A program made the position numbers and the translations under genes. A DNA stretch of 64,000 nt from Mycobacterium senriense. Lineage in GTDB: Bacteria > Actinomycetota > Actinomycetes > Mycobacteriales > Mycobacteriaceae. The stretch spans positions 186,001 to 250,000 of the forward strand of contig NZ_AP024828.1 of the NCBI RefSeq assembly GCF_019668465.1, given 5' to 3'. Below the pieces are notes generated by a model. The model did not search any database. It was given only the letters and a program-made list of their open reading frames with translations, and had not been told where the DNA came from. Positions 25,021-33,067 of this stretch are shown here, piece after piece. The first letter of the stretch is position 1, and every line of letters starts with the position of its first letter.

Positions 25021-25385
25021 TCATCGAGAAGCAGACCGAGCCCTGGAGTGTTCAGGTGCGCGTCGTGGAGATCAAGGACGTCGAAATTCCCGAGTCGATG
25101 CAACGGGCGATGGCCCGCGAGGCCGATGCCGAGCGCGAACGCCGCGCAAAGGTCATCAACGCGCGCGGCGAGCTGCAGGCGTCGGAGGAACTGCGCGAAG
25201 CCGCCGAGACCCTCTCGAAGAGTCCGGCGTCGCTGTAGCTGCGTTATCTGCAGACGTTGTTGGAGTTGGGGGCGGATCAGAACTCGACCATCGTCTTCCC
25301 GTTGCCGGTCGACATCATCACGCCGTTCCTGCGGCACCCCGAGGCGCTGCCGGGTGTGGTCGACAACTTGAACCATCGCGGGTGA
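25020..25385 (+). pseudogene. Truncated band-7/SPFH (stomatin-like) protein gene
   Basis: From 25020 the frame reads IEKQTEPWSVQVRVVEIKDV, then MQRAMAREADAERERRAKVI, the helical end of the SPFH domain, then SPASL and an in-frame TAG at 25236-25238. The same frame continues with LRYLQTLLELGADQNSTIVF up to TGA at 25383-25385. The intact family has Gln (CAG) at the stop position (SLQLRYLQ). The N-terminal two thirds and membrane anchor are absent and usp regulatory sequence occupies their place. The gene is therefore a fragment with an amber mutation. Confidence 0.8.
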
Positions 25386-25819
25386 CCACCAGCGCACACC
25401 ACCAGATATCAAGCACTTCAAGTACTTTCGTTGTTCAACAGGTGTAAATCTAGCCCGATCGTAGGTGAACAGACGATGAACACAAGGTGAACACCTGCTG
25501 AATTCTGCCTGGTCGGCGCCGGGAAATAGGCAAAACCCCGCAGGCATCAGCCGCACCTGCGACGTTTGAGTGGCCCGAAACCCGAAGGTCTTTGTAATGC
25601 CCTGCGCGCACGGTCCGCCAACTTAGTAAACGCGCCACGCTGACCGCTGGTCGGCGGTGGCGCGATCGCGTCGGGCTGCGCTCCCACCTGACGCGGGGTG
25701 AGCTTTGCCGACCCGCAAAGCGAATCCGGGAGCGGCCATTTCTTGAGAACATGCCGACGCGGCGAGCGCCGGCGCCATGACGTTTGCCCGAAAATCGCAC
25801 TTGAGGGGATGTATCACAG
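25386..25819. other. Intergenic region upstream of the first PPE gene
   Basis: This 434-bp region has no convincing gene. It contains three 11-bp-spaced PHO-box repeats (25464-25492) and an imperfect palindrome AGCACTTCAAGTACT at about 25409-25423. GC rises towards the PPE start; a GAGGGG lies about 12 bases before ATG 25820. Confidence 0.5.
25464..25492 (-). promoter_or_regulatory. Triple PHO-box-like direct repeat (candidate RegX3 site)
   Basis: On the minus strand: GTTCACC, four bases, GTTCATC, four bases, GTTCACC. The three 7-mers start exactly 11 bp apart (plus-strand 25464, 25475, 25486). This is the direct-repeat unit recognised by actinobacterial PhoP/RegX3-type phosphate response regulators. 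It is 328 bp before the first PPE start codon. Confidence 0.55.
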
Positions 25820-26986
25820 ATGGATTGGGCTTTTTTTCCACCCGAAATCAATTCGGCCCGGATGTACGCCGGCCCCGGATTGGCCTCCCTGTTGGCCGCC
25901 GCCGGAAGCTGGGACGCGCTGTCCGCCGAACTGGCCTCCACCGCCGAGTCCTACGAATCGGTTCTCGCGGGCCTGGGCCTGCAATGGGCCGGGCCGGCCG
26001 CCGAGTCGATGGCGTATTCGGCCGCCCGCTACATGGGCTGGCTGCAAGCAACCGCCGAGCAGACGAAGCAGACGGCCATGCAGGCGCGGACGGCCGCCGC
26101 GGCCTACGAGCAGGCGTACGCGATGACCGTGCCGCCGCCGGTGATCGCCGCCAACCGCGCGCTGCTGGCATCGCTCGTGGCGACGAACATCGTGGGGCAG
26201 AACACCGCTGCCATCGCTGACACCGAGGCGCAGTACTCCGACTTTTGGGCTCAGAACACCGCCGCCATGGCCGGCTACTCGGCGTCGTCGACGGCGGCGA
26301 CGACGCAGTTGCCCCGGTTCGCCGCCGCGAACAAATCCACCGACGAATCCGGCGTGAGCGCCCAGAACGCGGCCGTGGCCACTGCCAACACCAACGCCGG
26401 CGCGACCAAGGTTGCCGCGCAGACGTTTTCACCGCTAACCACCGATCCGACCGGATCGGGAATCACCACGGGCGACATCACCTACCTTGACGCATCGACC
26501 TCGGGCAACAGCGCCTTCCGGGTGCTCGACGCGATTCAGGGGACGGGCCTCGGCTTCAGCGCTCCCTACAACATGGAGCAGTTCGTGTCCGGCATCATCG
26601 GGGCGGAAAACAATTTGGGAATCCTCGCCAAGCCCGGGGCGGCCGCGGCCAATCTCGCTCCCGCGATCGCGGCGCCCGCACTCCGCGGCGCCACGGCGGG
26701 CCTCGGTGGGGGCCTGGGCAACGTCACCGCGACCCTCTCGCATGCCGGCACGATCGGGCCGATGTCGGTCCCCGCAAGCTGGGCCGCACCCACGAGCACC
26801 CACATCTCGCCGCTGGAACCCGCGGGCTTCACCACGATTCCCGGGACCGAGGAGCCGATGGCGTCCGGGTATCCCGGGTATCCCGGCATGCCGGGTGGCG
26901 GTGCCGCGCGGTCGGCCGGCGCGGGGGTCCCGCCACGCTACGGCGTGCGACTCACCGTGATGCCACGCCCGCCGGCCGCCGGGTGA
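25820..26986 (+). CDS. PPE-family protein, SVP subgroup
   Basis: This 388-residue protein has the PPE N-terminal domain (about 1-180) opening MDWAFFPPEINSARMYAGPG, with the YxxxD/E-like secretion region and AMTVPPPVIAANR. The SVP-subgroup motif GPMSVPASW is at about residue 310, and the tail ends RYGVRLTVMPRPPAAG. It is likely exported by ESX-5 to the cell envelope. The related M. tuberculosis PPE51 at this locus is implicated in uptake of small carbon sources. No PE gene accompanies it. A candidate phosphate-response operator lies upstream. A tandem paralogue starts 92 bp downstream. Confidence 0.94.
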   Translation: MDWAFFPPEINSARMYAGPGLASLLAAAGSWDALSAELASTAESYESVLAGLGLQWAGPAAESMAYSAARYMGWLQATAEQTKQTAMQARTAAAAYEQAYAMTVPPPVIAANRALLASLVATNIVGQNTAAIADTEAQYSDFWAQNTAAMAGYSASSTAATTQLPRFAAANKSTDESGVSAQNAAVATANTNAGATKVAAQTFSPLTTDPTGSGITTGDITYLDASTSGNSAFRVLDAIQGTGLGFSAPYNMEQFVSGIIGAENNLGILAKPGAAAANLAPAIAAPALRGATAGLGGGLGNVTATLSHAGTIGPMSVPASWAAPTSTHISPLEPAGFTTIPGTEEPMASGYPGYPGMPGGGAARSAGAGVPPRYGVRLTVMPRPPAAG

Positions 26987-27078
26987 CGTGCCCCCACTAA
27001 CCCAACTGCTGTCGGTCATAGGACCAACCTTTCGCCGTAAGCAGTTTCGCTTCACGCAGCTTTTAAAGCTGTAAGACA

Positions 27079-28179
27079 ATGGAATTCGGCTTTCTTCCAC
27101 CAGAGGTGAACTCCGGCCGGATGTACGCGGGCCCCGGATCGGGCTCGCTGCTGGCTGCCGCGGGAAGCTGGGACGCGCTCTCGGCCGAGCTGAGCATCAC
27201 CGCCGCCGTGTACGAGTCCGTGCTGTCCGGCCTGACCGGTTTGTTCTGGCACGGGCCCGCAGCCCAGGCGATGGCCGCGAGCGCGGCGCCCTATGTGGCG
27301 TGGCTGTACTCGACCGCCGAGCATGCGCAGCAGACGGCCGTGCAGGCACGGACGGCCGCCGCGGCCTACGAGCTGGCGCACGCCATGACCGTGCCCCCGC
27401 CCGCGGTCGCGGCCAACCGCACTCAGCTGGCCACGCTGGTGCCAACGAATTTCTTCGGTCAGAACACCGCGGCCATCGCGGCCACCGAAGCCCAGTACGC
27501 CGAATATTGGGCTCAGGACGCCGCGGCGATGTACGGCTATTCCGCCAGTTCTGCCGCGGCAGTACAGTTCTCGCCGTTCGCCTCCCCCCGCCAGACCACC
27601 ACCACCCAGGGGACGACGGCGCAGCAGGACGCCGTCGTCCAAGCTACCGCCAACGCCTCGAACTCGGGCACGGACTCGGGATCGGGCGTGGTGGTGAACT
27701 CCTCGACTTCCAATTCGTCGTCGGAACTCTTCCGAATCCTTGACACCATCCAGGGCGCCCAGACCACCTTCAGATCCATTTTCACCGCCGAGGGGACTAC
27801 TTCCGGAATCATCCAGGCCGACAAGAACTTAGGGATTTTGCCGAACCTGGGCGCGCTCCCAGCCGCGCTGCCCAAGGCCCCCGCGCTCAGCGGTGCGACG
27901 TCGGGACTGGGCAACGTCAACGCGGTGCTTGCGCGTGCCGAACGGATCGGACCGATGTCGGTGCCTGCCGGCTGGGCCGGCGCGACCGGTAACCAAGTCG
28001 CGGCATTGCCGGGCGGTGGCTTGTCCGACCTGACGGCCGGCGACGCGGCCGCCCGGGCCGGATCCGGGACGCCCGGCATCCCCGGGATCCCGCGCGGGAC
28101 GGTCAGGCGGGCGGCGCTCGTGGTCCCGCGCTACGGCAGGCGGATCACAGTGATGACGCGTCCACCCGCGGCCGGTTGA
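27079..28179 (+). CDS. PPE-family protein, SVP subgroup (paralogue)
   Basis: This 366-residue PPE protein opens [20 protein letters not shown], has the conserved [31 protein letters not shown] block, a Ser/Thr-rich middle (about 175-220), the SVP motif GPMSVPAGW near 298, and ends [16 protein letters not shown]. The ends of the two PPE proteins are nearly the same, indicating tandem duplication; the middles differ. It resembles M. tuberculosis PPE51. It ends 7 bp before a convergent gene. Confidence 0.94.
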   Translation: MEFGFLPPEVNSGRMYAGPGSGSLLAAAGSWDALSAELSITAAVYESVLSGLTGLFWHGPAAQAMAASAAPYVAWLYSTAEHAQQTAVQARTAAAAYELAHAMTVPPPAVAANRTQLATLVPTNFFGQNTAAIAATEAQYAEYWAQDAAAMYGYSASSAAAVQFSPFASPRQTTTTQGTTAQQDAVVQATANASNSGTDSGSGVVVNSSTSNSSSELFRILDTIQGAQTTFRSIFTAEGTTSGIIQADKNLGILPNLGALPAALPKAPALSGATSGLGNVNAVLARAERIGPMSVPAGWAGATGNQVAALPGGGLSDLTAGDAAARAGSGTPGIPGIPRGTVRRAALVVPRYGRRITVMTRPPAAG

Positions 28180-28186
28180 CGCAGAC

Positions 28187-28552
28187 TCAGCCCGTGGGGG
28201 GCTGCGGCGACTCGGGTGGCGCGGGCGGCGTCGGCGGTACCGCGGGAGCGAACCTCCAGTTGTCCGGATTCTTCGGCGAATAGACCACCGGGAAAAGCTG
28301 GCCGATGGTCGGCCATTGATTCACGTCCACCGCCATGCGCTGATACACCGCGTACTCGTTGACGGTGGGCCCGTTGATCACGCCGGCGATGGTCACGAAC
28401 TGCTCGCCGGTGGCGTTGGGCCGGGGGCTTATCCCCGTCACCAGCAGCGTGCCGCTCAGCAGCTCACCTCGGGGGCCGCGCGGGACAAACCGCTGGACGA
28501 GAAATACCCCCAATATCGCCACCAGCAGGAGCAGCAGCCCGAATTCCCACAC
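28187..28552 (-). CDS. Small membrane-anchored protein (Rv3136A-like)
   Basis: This 121-residue protein has one N-terminal helix (WEFGLLLLLVAILGVFLVQ) followed by an extracytoplasmic beta-rich region (GELLSGTLLVTGISP, then EQFVTIAGVINGPTVNEYAVYQ) and a Pro-rich tail. GTG at 28550-28552 is chosen as start. Position between a PPE gene and hisN, on the opposite strand, matches Rv3136A. It is divergent from hisN with a 33-bp gap and converges on the PPE gene. Function unknown. Confidence 0.7.
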   Translation of the reverse strand: MWEFGLLLLLVAILGVFLVQRFVPRGPRGELLSGTLLVTGISPRPNATGEQFVTIAGVINGPTVNEYAVYQRMAVDVNQWPTIGQLFPVVYSPKNPDNWRFAPAVPPTPPAPPESPQPPTG

Positions 28553-28585
28553 GAGGCCATGGTAGGTCCGTGATAAGACTGCGTC

Positions 28586-29377
28586 ATGAATCGCACCGGC
28601 GATCTGGCGCTGGCGCTCTCGCTGGCCGACCGCGCAGACACGTTGACGTCCGCCCGCTTCGGCGCGCTGGACCTGCGCGTCGACACCAAACCCGACCTGA
28701 CGCCGGTGACCGACGCCGATCGCGCGGTGGAAACCGAGCTGCGCGAGGTGCTCGGGCGCGAACGGGCGGACGACAGCATCGTCGGCGAAGAGTTCGGCGG
28801 CGACACCACGTTCAGCGGACGTCAATGGATCATCGACCCGATCGACGGCACCAAGAACTTCGTACGCGGGGTGCCGGTGTGGGCCACCTTGATCGCGCTG
28901 CTGCAAGACGGTATCCCCGTCGTCGGTGTCGTCAGCGCCCCGGCGTTGCAGCGCCGGTGGTGGGCCGCGCACGCCCAGGGTGCCTTCGTCACGGTCAACG
29001 GTGCGCCCGCGCGTCGGCTCTCGGTTTCCTTAGTGGCCCAACTGAATTCGGCGAGTCTTTCGTTCTCCAGCCTGTCCGGGTGGGCGCAACTCGGTGTGCG
29101 GGACCGATTCATCGCGCTGACCGACGCGGTGTGGCGGGTGCGCGCCTTCGGCGACTTTCTGTCCTACTGCCTGCTCGCGGAAGGGGCGGTCGATATCGCC
29201 GCGGAACCGGAAGTGTCGGTGTGGGACCTCGCCGCGCTCGACGTCCTGGTGCGCGAAGCGGGCGGGACGCTGACCGCGTTGGACGGCACCGCGGGACCAC
29301 ATCACGGCAGCGCCGTGGCCACCAACGGCCTGCTACAACAACAGGTGCTGGGCAGCCTCTCGGCCCCGCCGGTGTGA
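28586..29377 (+). CDS. hisN: Inositol-monophosphatase-family histidinol-phosphate phosphatase
   Basis: This 263-residue phosphatase has the three-metal site of the IMPase fold: D/E in [15 protein letters not shown] in [21 protein letters not shown] (the hallmark D-x-I-D-G-T), and [15 protein letters not shown] near the C-terminus. The orthologue at this place in M. tuberculosis (Rv3137) is described as the missing histidinol-phosphate phosphatase of histidine synthesis. The assignment here rests on that synteny and motif conservation. Stop at 29375-29377, 21 bp before a perfect palindrome. Confidence 0.88.
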   Translation: MNRTGDLALALSLADRADTLTSARFGALDLRVDTKPDLTPVTDADRAVETELREVLGRERADDSIVGEEFGGDTTFSGRQWIIDPIDGTKNFVRGVPVWATLIALLQDGIPVVGVVSAPALQRRWWAAHAQGAFVTVNGAPARRLSVSLVAQLNSASLSFSSLSGWAQLGVRDRFIALTDAVWRVRAFGDFLSYCLLAEGAVDIAAEPEVSVWDLAALDVLVREAGGTLTALDGTAGPHHGSAVATNGLLQQQVLGSLSAPPV

Positions 29378-29398
29378 ATTAGTTAACAAGTGTTCTCT

Positions 29399-29424
29399 CC
29401 GATCTTACTCCGGAGTAAGATCGG
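29399..29424. promoter_or_regulatory. 26-bp perfect palindrome upstream of fadE24
   Basis: Left arm CCGATCTTACTCC (29399-29411), right arm GGAGTAAGATCGG (29412-29424), no mismatch and no spacer. It ends 39 bp before the fadE24 start. This is the form of a TetR-type operator. It has no loop or U-run, so a terminator role for hisN is unlikely. Confidence 0.65.
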
Positions 29425-29463
29425 CGGTATCCGCATTGCCCATCGACCTGAGGCTGCTGAAAA

Positions 29464-30867
29464 ATGACCGGTTCCGGTTCCAAAGAGACTTCAAAATCCG
29501 CCCCCTCACGCGTCAAACGGCGTGACCACAAGTCCGCAGTCGGGCTGCAACCGCACAAGCGCACCGGCGTCGACATCGCGATCGCGCTGATCACCCCGCT
29601 CGTCGGGCAGGAGTTCCTGGACAAGTACCGGTTGCGCGACCCGCTCAACCGCGCCCTGCGCTATGGCACGAAGACCGTCTTCTCCACCGCCGCCACTTCT
29701 TCTCGGGAGTTCAAGCGGATCCAGAACCTGCGCGGCGGGCCCACCCGGCTCAAGTCCAGCGGCAAGGACTACTTCGACCTGACGCCCGACGACGAGCAGA
29801 AGATGATCGTCGAGACTCTCGACGAGTTCGCCGCGGAGGTGCTGCGCCCCGCCGCGCACGACGCCGACGAGGCGGCGACCTACCCGCACGAACTGATCAG
29901 CAAGGCCGCCGAGCTCGGCATCACCGCGATCAACATCCCCGAGGACTTCGACGGCATCGCCGCGCACCGGTCCAGCGTGACCAACGTGCTGGTCGCCGAG
30001 GCGCTGGCCTACGGCGACATGGGTCTGGCGTTGCCGCTGCTGGCTCCCGGGGGCGTGGCCTCCGCGCTGACCCACTGGGGCAGCGCCGACCAGCAGGCCA
30101 CCTACCTGCCCGAGTTCGCCGCTGAGAACGTGCCCCAAGCGTGCGTGGCGATCGCCGAGCCGCAGCCGCTCTTCGATCCCACCCGGCTGAAGACCACCGC
30201 TGTGCGCACCCCGAGCGGGTACCGCCTCGACGGGGTGAAGTCGTTGGTCCCGGCCGCCGCCGACGCGGAGCTGTTCATCGTCGGCGCGCAGCTGGACGGC
30301 AAGCCGGCGTTGTTCATCGTCGAGTCTTCGTCCAAAGGCCTTACCGTCAAGGCGGATCCGAGCATGGGGATTCGCGCGGCGGCCCTGGGCCACCTGGAAC
30401 TGTCCGGGGTGACGGTGCCGCCGAACGCACGGCTCGGTGAGGACGAGGCGACCGACGAGGATTACTCCGAGGCGATCGCGCTGGCCCGGCTCGGCTGGGC
30501 GGCGCTGACGGTCGGCACCTCCCACGCGGTCCTCGACTACGTCGTTCCGTACGTGAAGGAGCGCGAGGCCTTCGGTGAGCCGATCGCTCACCGGCAGGCG
30601 GTGGCCTTCATGTGCGCGAACATCGCCATCGAATTGGACGGGCTGCGGCTGATCACCTGGCGCGGCGCCGCGCGGGCCGAGCAAGGCCTGCCGTTCGTCC
30701 GCGAGGCGGCCCTGGCCAAGCGGCTCGGCGCCGACAAGGGCATGCAGATCGGCCTGGACGGCGTTCAACTGCTCGGCGGCCACGGCTACACCAAAGAGCA
30801 CCCGGTCGAACGCTGGTACCGCGACCTGCGGGCCATCGGCGTCGCCGAGGGTGTCGTGGTCATCTAA
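29464..30867 (+). CDS. fadE24: Acyl-CoA dehydrogenase FadE24
   Basis: This 467-residue protein carries an N-terminal extension of about 90 residues (TSKSAPSRVKRRDHKSAVGL onward) before the ACAD domain. The domain has QACVAIAEPQP, where the FAD-binding loop normally reads (T/S)EP, DYVVPYVKEREAFGEPIAHRQAVAF, LLGGHGYTKEHPVERWYRDLRAIGVAEGVVVI, with Glu of AEG as the likely catalytic base. It oxidises an acyl-CoA to the 2-enoyl-CoA and passes electrons to ETF. Order with fadE23 matches Rv3139-Rv3140, a pair that likely forms a heteromeric dehydrogenase. A 26-bp palindrome precedes it. Confidence 0.92.
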   Translation: MTGSGSKETSKSAPSRVKRRDHKSAVGLQPHKRTGVDIAIALITPLVGQEFLDKYRLRDPLNRALRYGTKTVFSTAATSSREFKRIQNLRGGPTRLKSSGKDYFDLTPDDEQKMIVETLDEFAAEVLRPAAHDADEAATYPHELISKAAELGITAINIPEDFDGIAAHRSSVTNVLVAEALAYGDMGLALPLLAPGGVASALTHWGSADQQATYLPEFAAENVPQACVAIAEPQPLFDPTRLKTTAVRTPSGYRLDGVKSLVPAAADAELFIVGAQLDGKPALFIVESSSKGLTVKADPSMGIRAAALGHLELSGVTVPPNARLGEDEATDEDYSEAIALARLGWAALTVGTSHAVLDYVVPYVKEREAFGEPIAHRQAVAFMCANIAIELDGLRLITWRGAARAEQGLPFVREAALAKRLGADKGMQIGLDGVQLLGGHGYTKEHPVERWYRDLRAIGVAEGVVVI

Positions 30868-30899
30868 GTCGTTATCCAACTCGAACTGAAAGTTCAATC

Positions 30900-32105
30900 A
30901 TGGCAATCAATCTGGAACTTCCCCGCAAGATGCAAGCGGTGACGACGAAGACGCATCAGGGCGCCGCCGAGTTGATGCGACCGATCGCCCGCAAGTACGA
31001 CCTCAAGGAGCACGCCTACCCGGTCGAGCTGGACACGCTCTTCAGTCTCTTCGAAGGGGCCTCGGAGTCAATCGAATTCGCTGGAGCGAACGCGCTGGGC
31101 GGCGAGGACGAAGAACGGGACAAGAACCACAACGGCGCCAACATGGCCGCGTTGCTGCAGACCCTGGAAGCCAGCTGGGGCGACCTGGCGATGATGCTGT
31201 CCGTCCCCTATCAGGGGCTCGGGAACGCGGCCATCTCCGCCGTCGCCAATGAGGAGCAGCTGCAACGCCTGGGCAAGGTGTGGGCGGCGATGGCCATCAC
31301 CGAGCCCGGCTTCGGATCGGACTCGGCGGCCGTGTCGACGACCGCCACCCTGGACGGCGACGAGTACGTGATCAACGGCGAGAAGATCTTCGTCACCGCC
31401 GGATCGCGCGCCACCCACATCGTGGTGTGGGCGACGCTCGACAAGACACAGGGCCGCGCGGCGATCAAGTCGTTCGTTGTGCCGCGCGAGCACCCCGGTG
31501 TCACGGTCGAACGGCTGGAGCACAAGCTCGGCATCAAGGGTTCCGACACCGCGGTCATCCGGTTCGACAACGCCCGCATCCCGAAGGAAAACCTGCTCGG
31601 CAACCCCGAAATCGAGGTGGGCAAGGGCTTCTCGGGAGTGATGGAGACCTTCGACAACACCCGGCCCATCGTCGCGGCCATGGCGGTCGGTGTCGGCCGC
31701 GCCGCGCTGGAGGAGATTCGCAAGATCCTCACCGAGGCCGGCGTGGAGATCTCCTACGACAAGCCCTCGCACGTCCAGAGCGCGGCGGCATCGGAGTTCT
31801 TGCGGATGGAAGCCGACTGGGAGGCCGCCTATCTGCTGTCGCTGCGCGCGGCATGGCAGGCCGACAACAAGATCCCCAACTCCAAAGAAGCCTCGATGAG
31901 TAAGGCCAAGGCCGGCCGGATGGCCACCGACGTCACGCTCAAGACCGTCGAATTGGCAGGCACCGCAGGCTATTCCGAGCAGTTGCTGCTGGAGAAGTGG
32001 GCGCGCGACTCGAAGATCCTGGACATCTTCGAAGGCACGCAACAAATTCAGCAGCTGGTGGTAGCTCGCCGCCTGCTGGGCCTGTCCTCCTCCGAGCTCA
32101 AGTAA
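30900..32105 (+). CDS. fadE23: Acyl-CoA dehydrogenase FadE23
   Basis: This 401-residue ACAD starts at ATG 30900, 32 bp after fadE24. Motifs are AMAITEPGFGSDSAAV (FAD loop), VINGEKIFVTAGSRA, GIKGSDTAVIRFDNARIPKENLL, and the C-terminal ARDSKILDIFEGTQQIQQLV, where Glu of FEG is the catalytic base. It should work with FadE24 in beta-oxidation. A short inverted repeat GAACT-GAA-AGTTC lies just before the start. It converges on the aldo-keto reductase gene, with a repeat hairpin in between. Confidence 0.93.
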   Translation: MAINLELPRKMQAVTTKTHQGAAELMRPIARKYDLKEHAYPVELDTLFSLFEGASESIEFAGANALGGEDEERDKNHNGANMAALLQTLEASWGDLAMMLSVPYQGLGNAAISAVANEEQLQRLGKVWAAMAITEPGFGSDSAAVSTTATLDGDEYVINGEKIFVTAGSRATHIVVWATLDKTQGRAAIKSFVVPREHPGVTVERLEHKLGIKGSDTAVIRFDNARIPKENLLGNPEIEVGKGFSGVMETFDNTRPIVAAMAVGVGRAALEEIRKILTEAGVEISYDKPSHVQSAAASEFLRMEADWEAAYLLSLRAAWQADNKIPNSKEASMSKAKAGRMATDVTLKTVELAGTAGYSEQLLLEKWARDSKILDIFEGTQQIQQLVVARRLLGLSSSELK

Positions 32106-32121
32106 TTCGGCGGCGGCTCTG

Positions 32122-32183
32122 CGCCGAACGTGCAACCACTGCGAGATTTGGGCGGATTTTTCGCACTGAGTGCACGTTCGGCG
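32122..32183. repeat. Long inverted repeat between convergent genes
   Basis: Perfect 13-bp arms CGCCGAACGTGCA (32122-32134) and TGCACGTTCGGCG (32171-32183) flank a 36-nt core. The core itself is partly complementary (CACTGCGAG against TCGCACTGAG). It sits in the 82-bp gap between fadE23 and the convergent aldo-keto reductase. It may act as a bidirectional terminator and resembles dispersed palindromic elements seen in mycobacterial genomes. Confidence 0.7.
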
Positions 32184-32187
32184 AAAC

Positions 32188-33045
32188 TTAGCCGGCGACC
32201 GCGTTCAGCCGCTCGCGGTCTTCGTCGTCCAGTCGGATGGACGCGACGTCCACGTTCTCTTCCAGGTGGCTCAGCGACGAGGTGCCGGGGATCAGTAGCA
32301 CGTTGGGCGCCACGCCGAGCGTCCACGCCAACGCGACCTGGGCCGGTGTGCGACCCAGACGCTGCGCGATCTCCTGGACCACCGGGTCGCTGAGCACCGG
32401 GTTGGGCCGCATGAAGGCCGCGCCGAGCGGGAAGAACGGGACGAAGGCAATCCCCCGCGCCATGCATTCCTCGAGTACCGGAGTCGACTCCCGCTGCACC
32501 AGATTGAATGCGTTTTGCACACAAGCGATCTCGGTGCGCTCCACGGCATGCAACAGGTGATCGCGGTTGACGTTGCTCAGCCCGACTCCGCCGATCAATC
32601 CCCGGTCGCGGGCCTCGATCATGGCCGAGAGCTGGTCATCGAACTCCTGGTCCGGGCCGTCGCTTTCGAACACCCGCAGGTTGACCACCGCCAGTCGCTC
32701 GACGCCGAGGCTACGCAGGTTCGTTTCGATGTCGTGGCTCAATTCGGCCGGCGCACCGGCCGGCACCCAGGCGCCCTTGTCGTCGCGGCGGCCGCCGACC
32801 TTGCTGACCAGCGCCAGGTTCTGCGGATAGGGATGAAGCGCGGCATGAATCAGTTCGTTGGCGACGTCGGGTCCGTAAAACTGCGCGGTGTCGATGTGGT
32901 CGACGCCGAGTTCGACCGCGCGGCGCAGCACGGCCAGCGCCTCGTCGCGGTCGCGCGGCGGACCGAACGCATTGGGCCCGGGCAACTGCATGGCCCCGAA
33001 GCCGATCCGGTTGACCGAGAACCCACCGAGTGGAAAGCGATCCAT
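32188..33045 (-). CDS. Aldo/keto reductase lacking the active-site histidine
   Basis: This 285-residue TIM-barrel protein shows the AKR pattern: RAVELGVDHIDTAQFYGP with catalytic Asp and Tyr, ALVSKVGGR with Lys, GVGLSNVNRDHLLHAV, PFFPLGAAF, and VLLIPGTSSLSHLEENVDVA for NADPH. At the position of the usual His (VDLYQLH) it reads LAVVNLRVF, as in the YdbC-like branch of the family. It is probably an NADPH-dependent carbonyl reductase. It is divergent from the AcuI-like gene by 22 bp. Confidence 0.87.
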   Translation of the reverse strand: MDRFPLGGFSVNRIGFGAMQLPGPNAFGPPRDRDEALAVLRRAVELGVDHIDTAQFYGPDVANELIHAALHPYPQNLALVSKVGGRRDDKGAWVPAGAPAELSHDIETNLRSLGVERLAVVNLRVFESDGPDQEFDDQLSAMIEARDRGLIGGVGLSNVNRDHLLHAVERTEIACVQNAFNLVQRESTPVLEECMARGIAFVPFFPLGAAFMRPNPVLSDPVVQEIAQRLGRTPAQVALAWTLGVAPNVLLIPGTSSLSHLEENVDVASIRLDDEDRERLNAVAG

Positions 33046-33067
33046 ACGGTGAGGTTAGCGTCGAAGG

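Noticed and set aside
29399..29424. Intrinsic terminator for hisN
   Set aside because: The palindrome has no loop bases and no U-run, so it is better read as an operator, though a minor termination role is not excluded.
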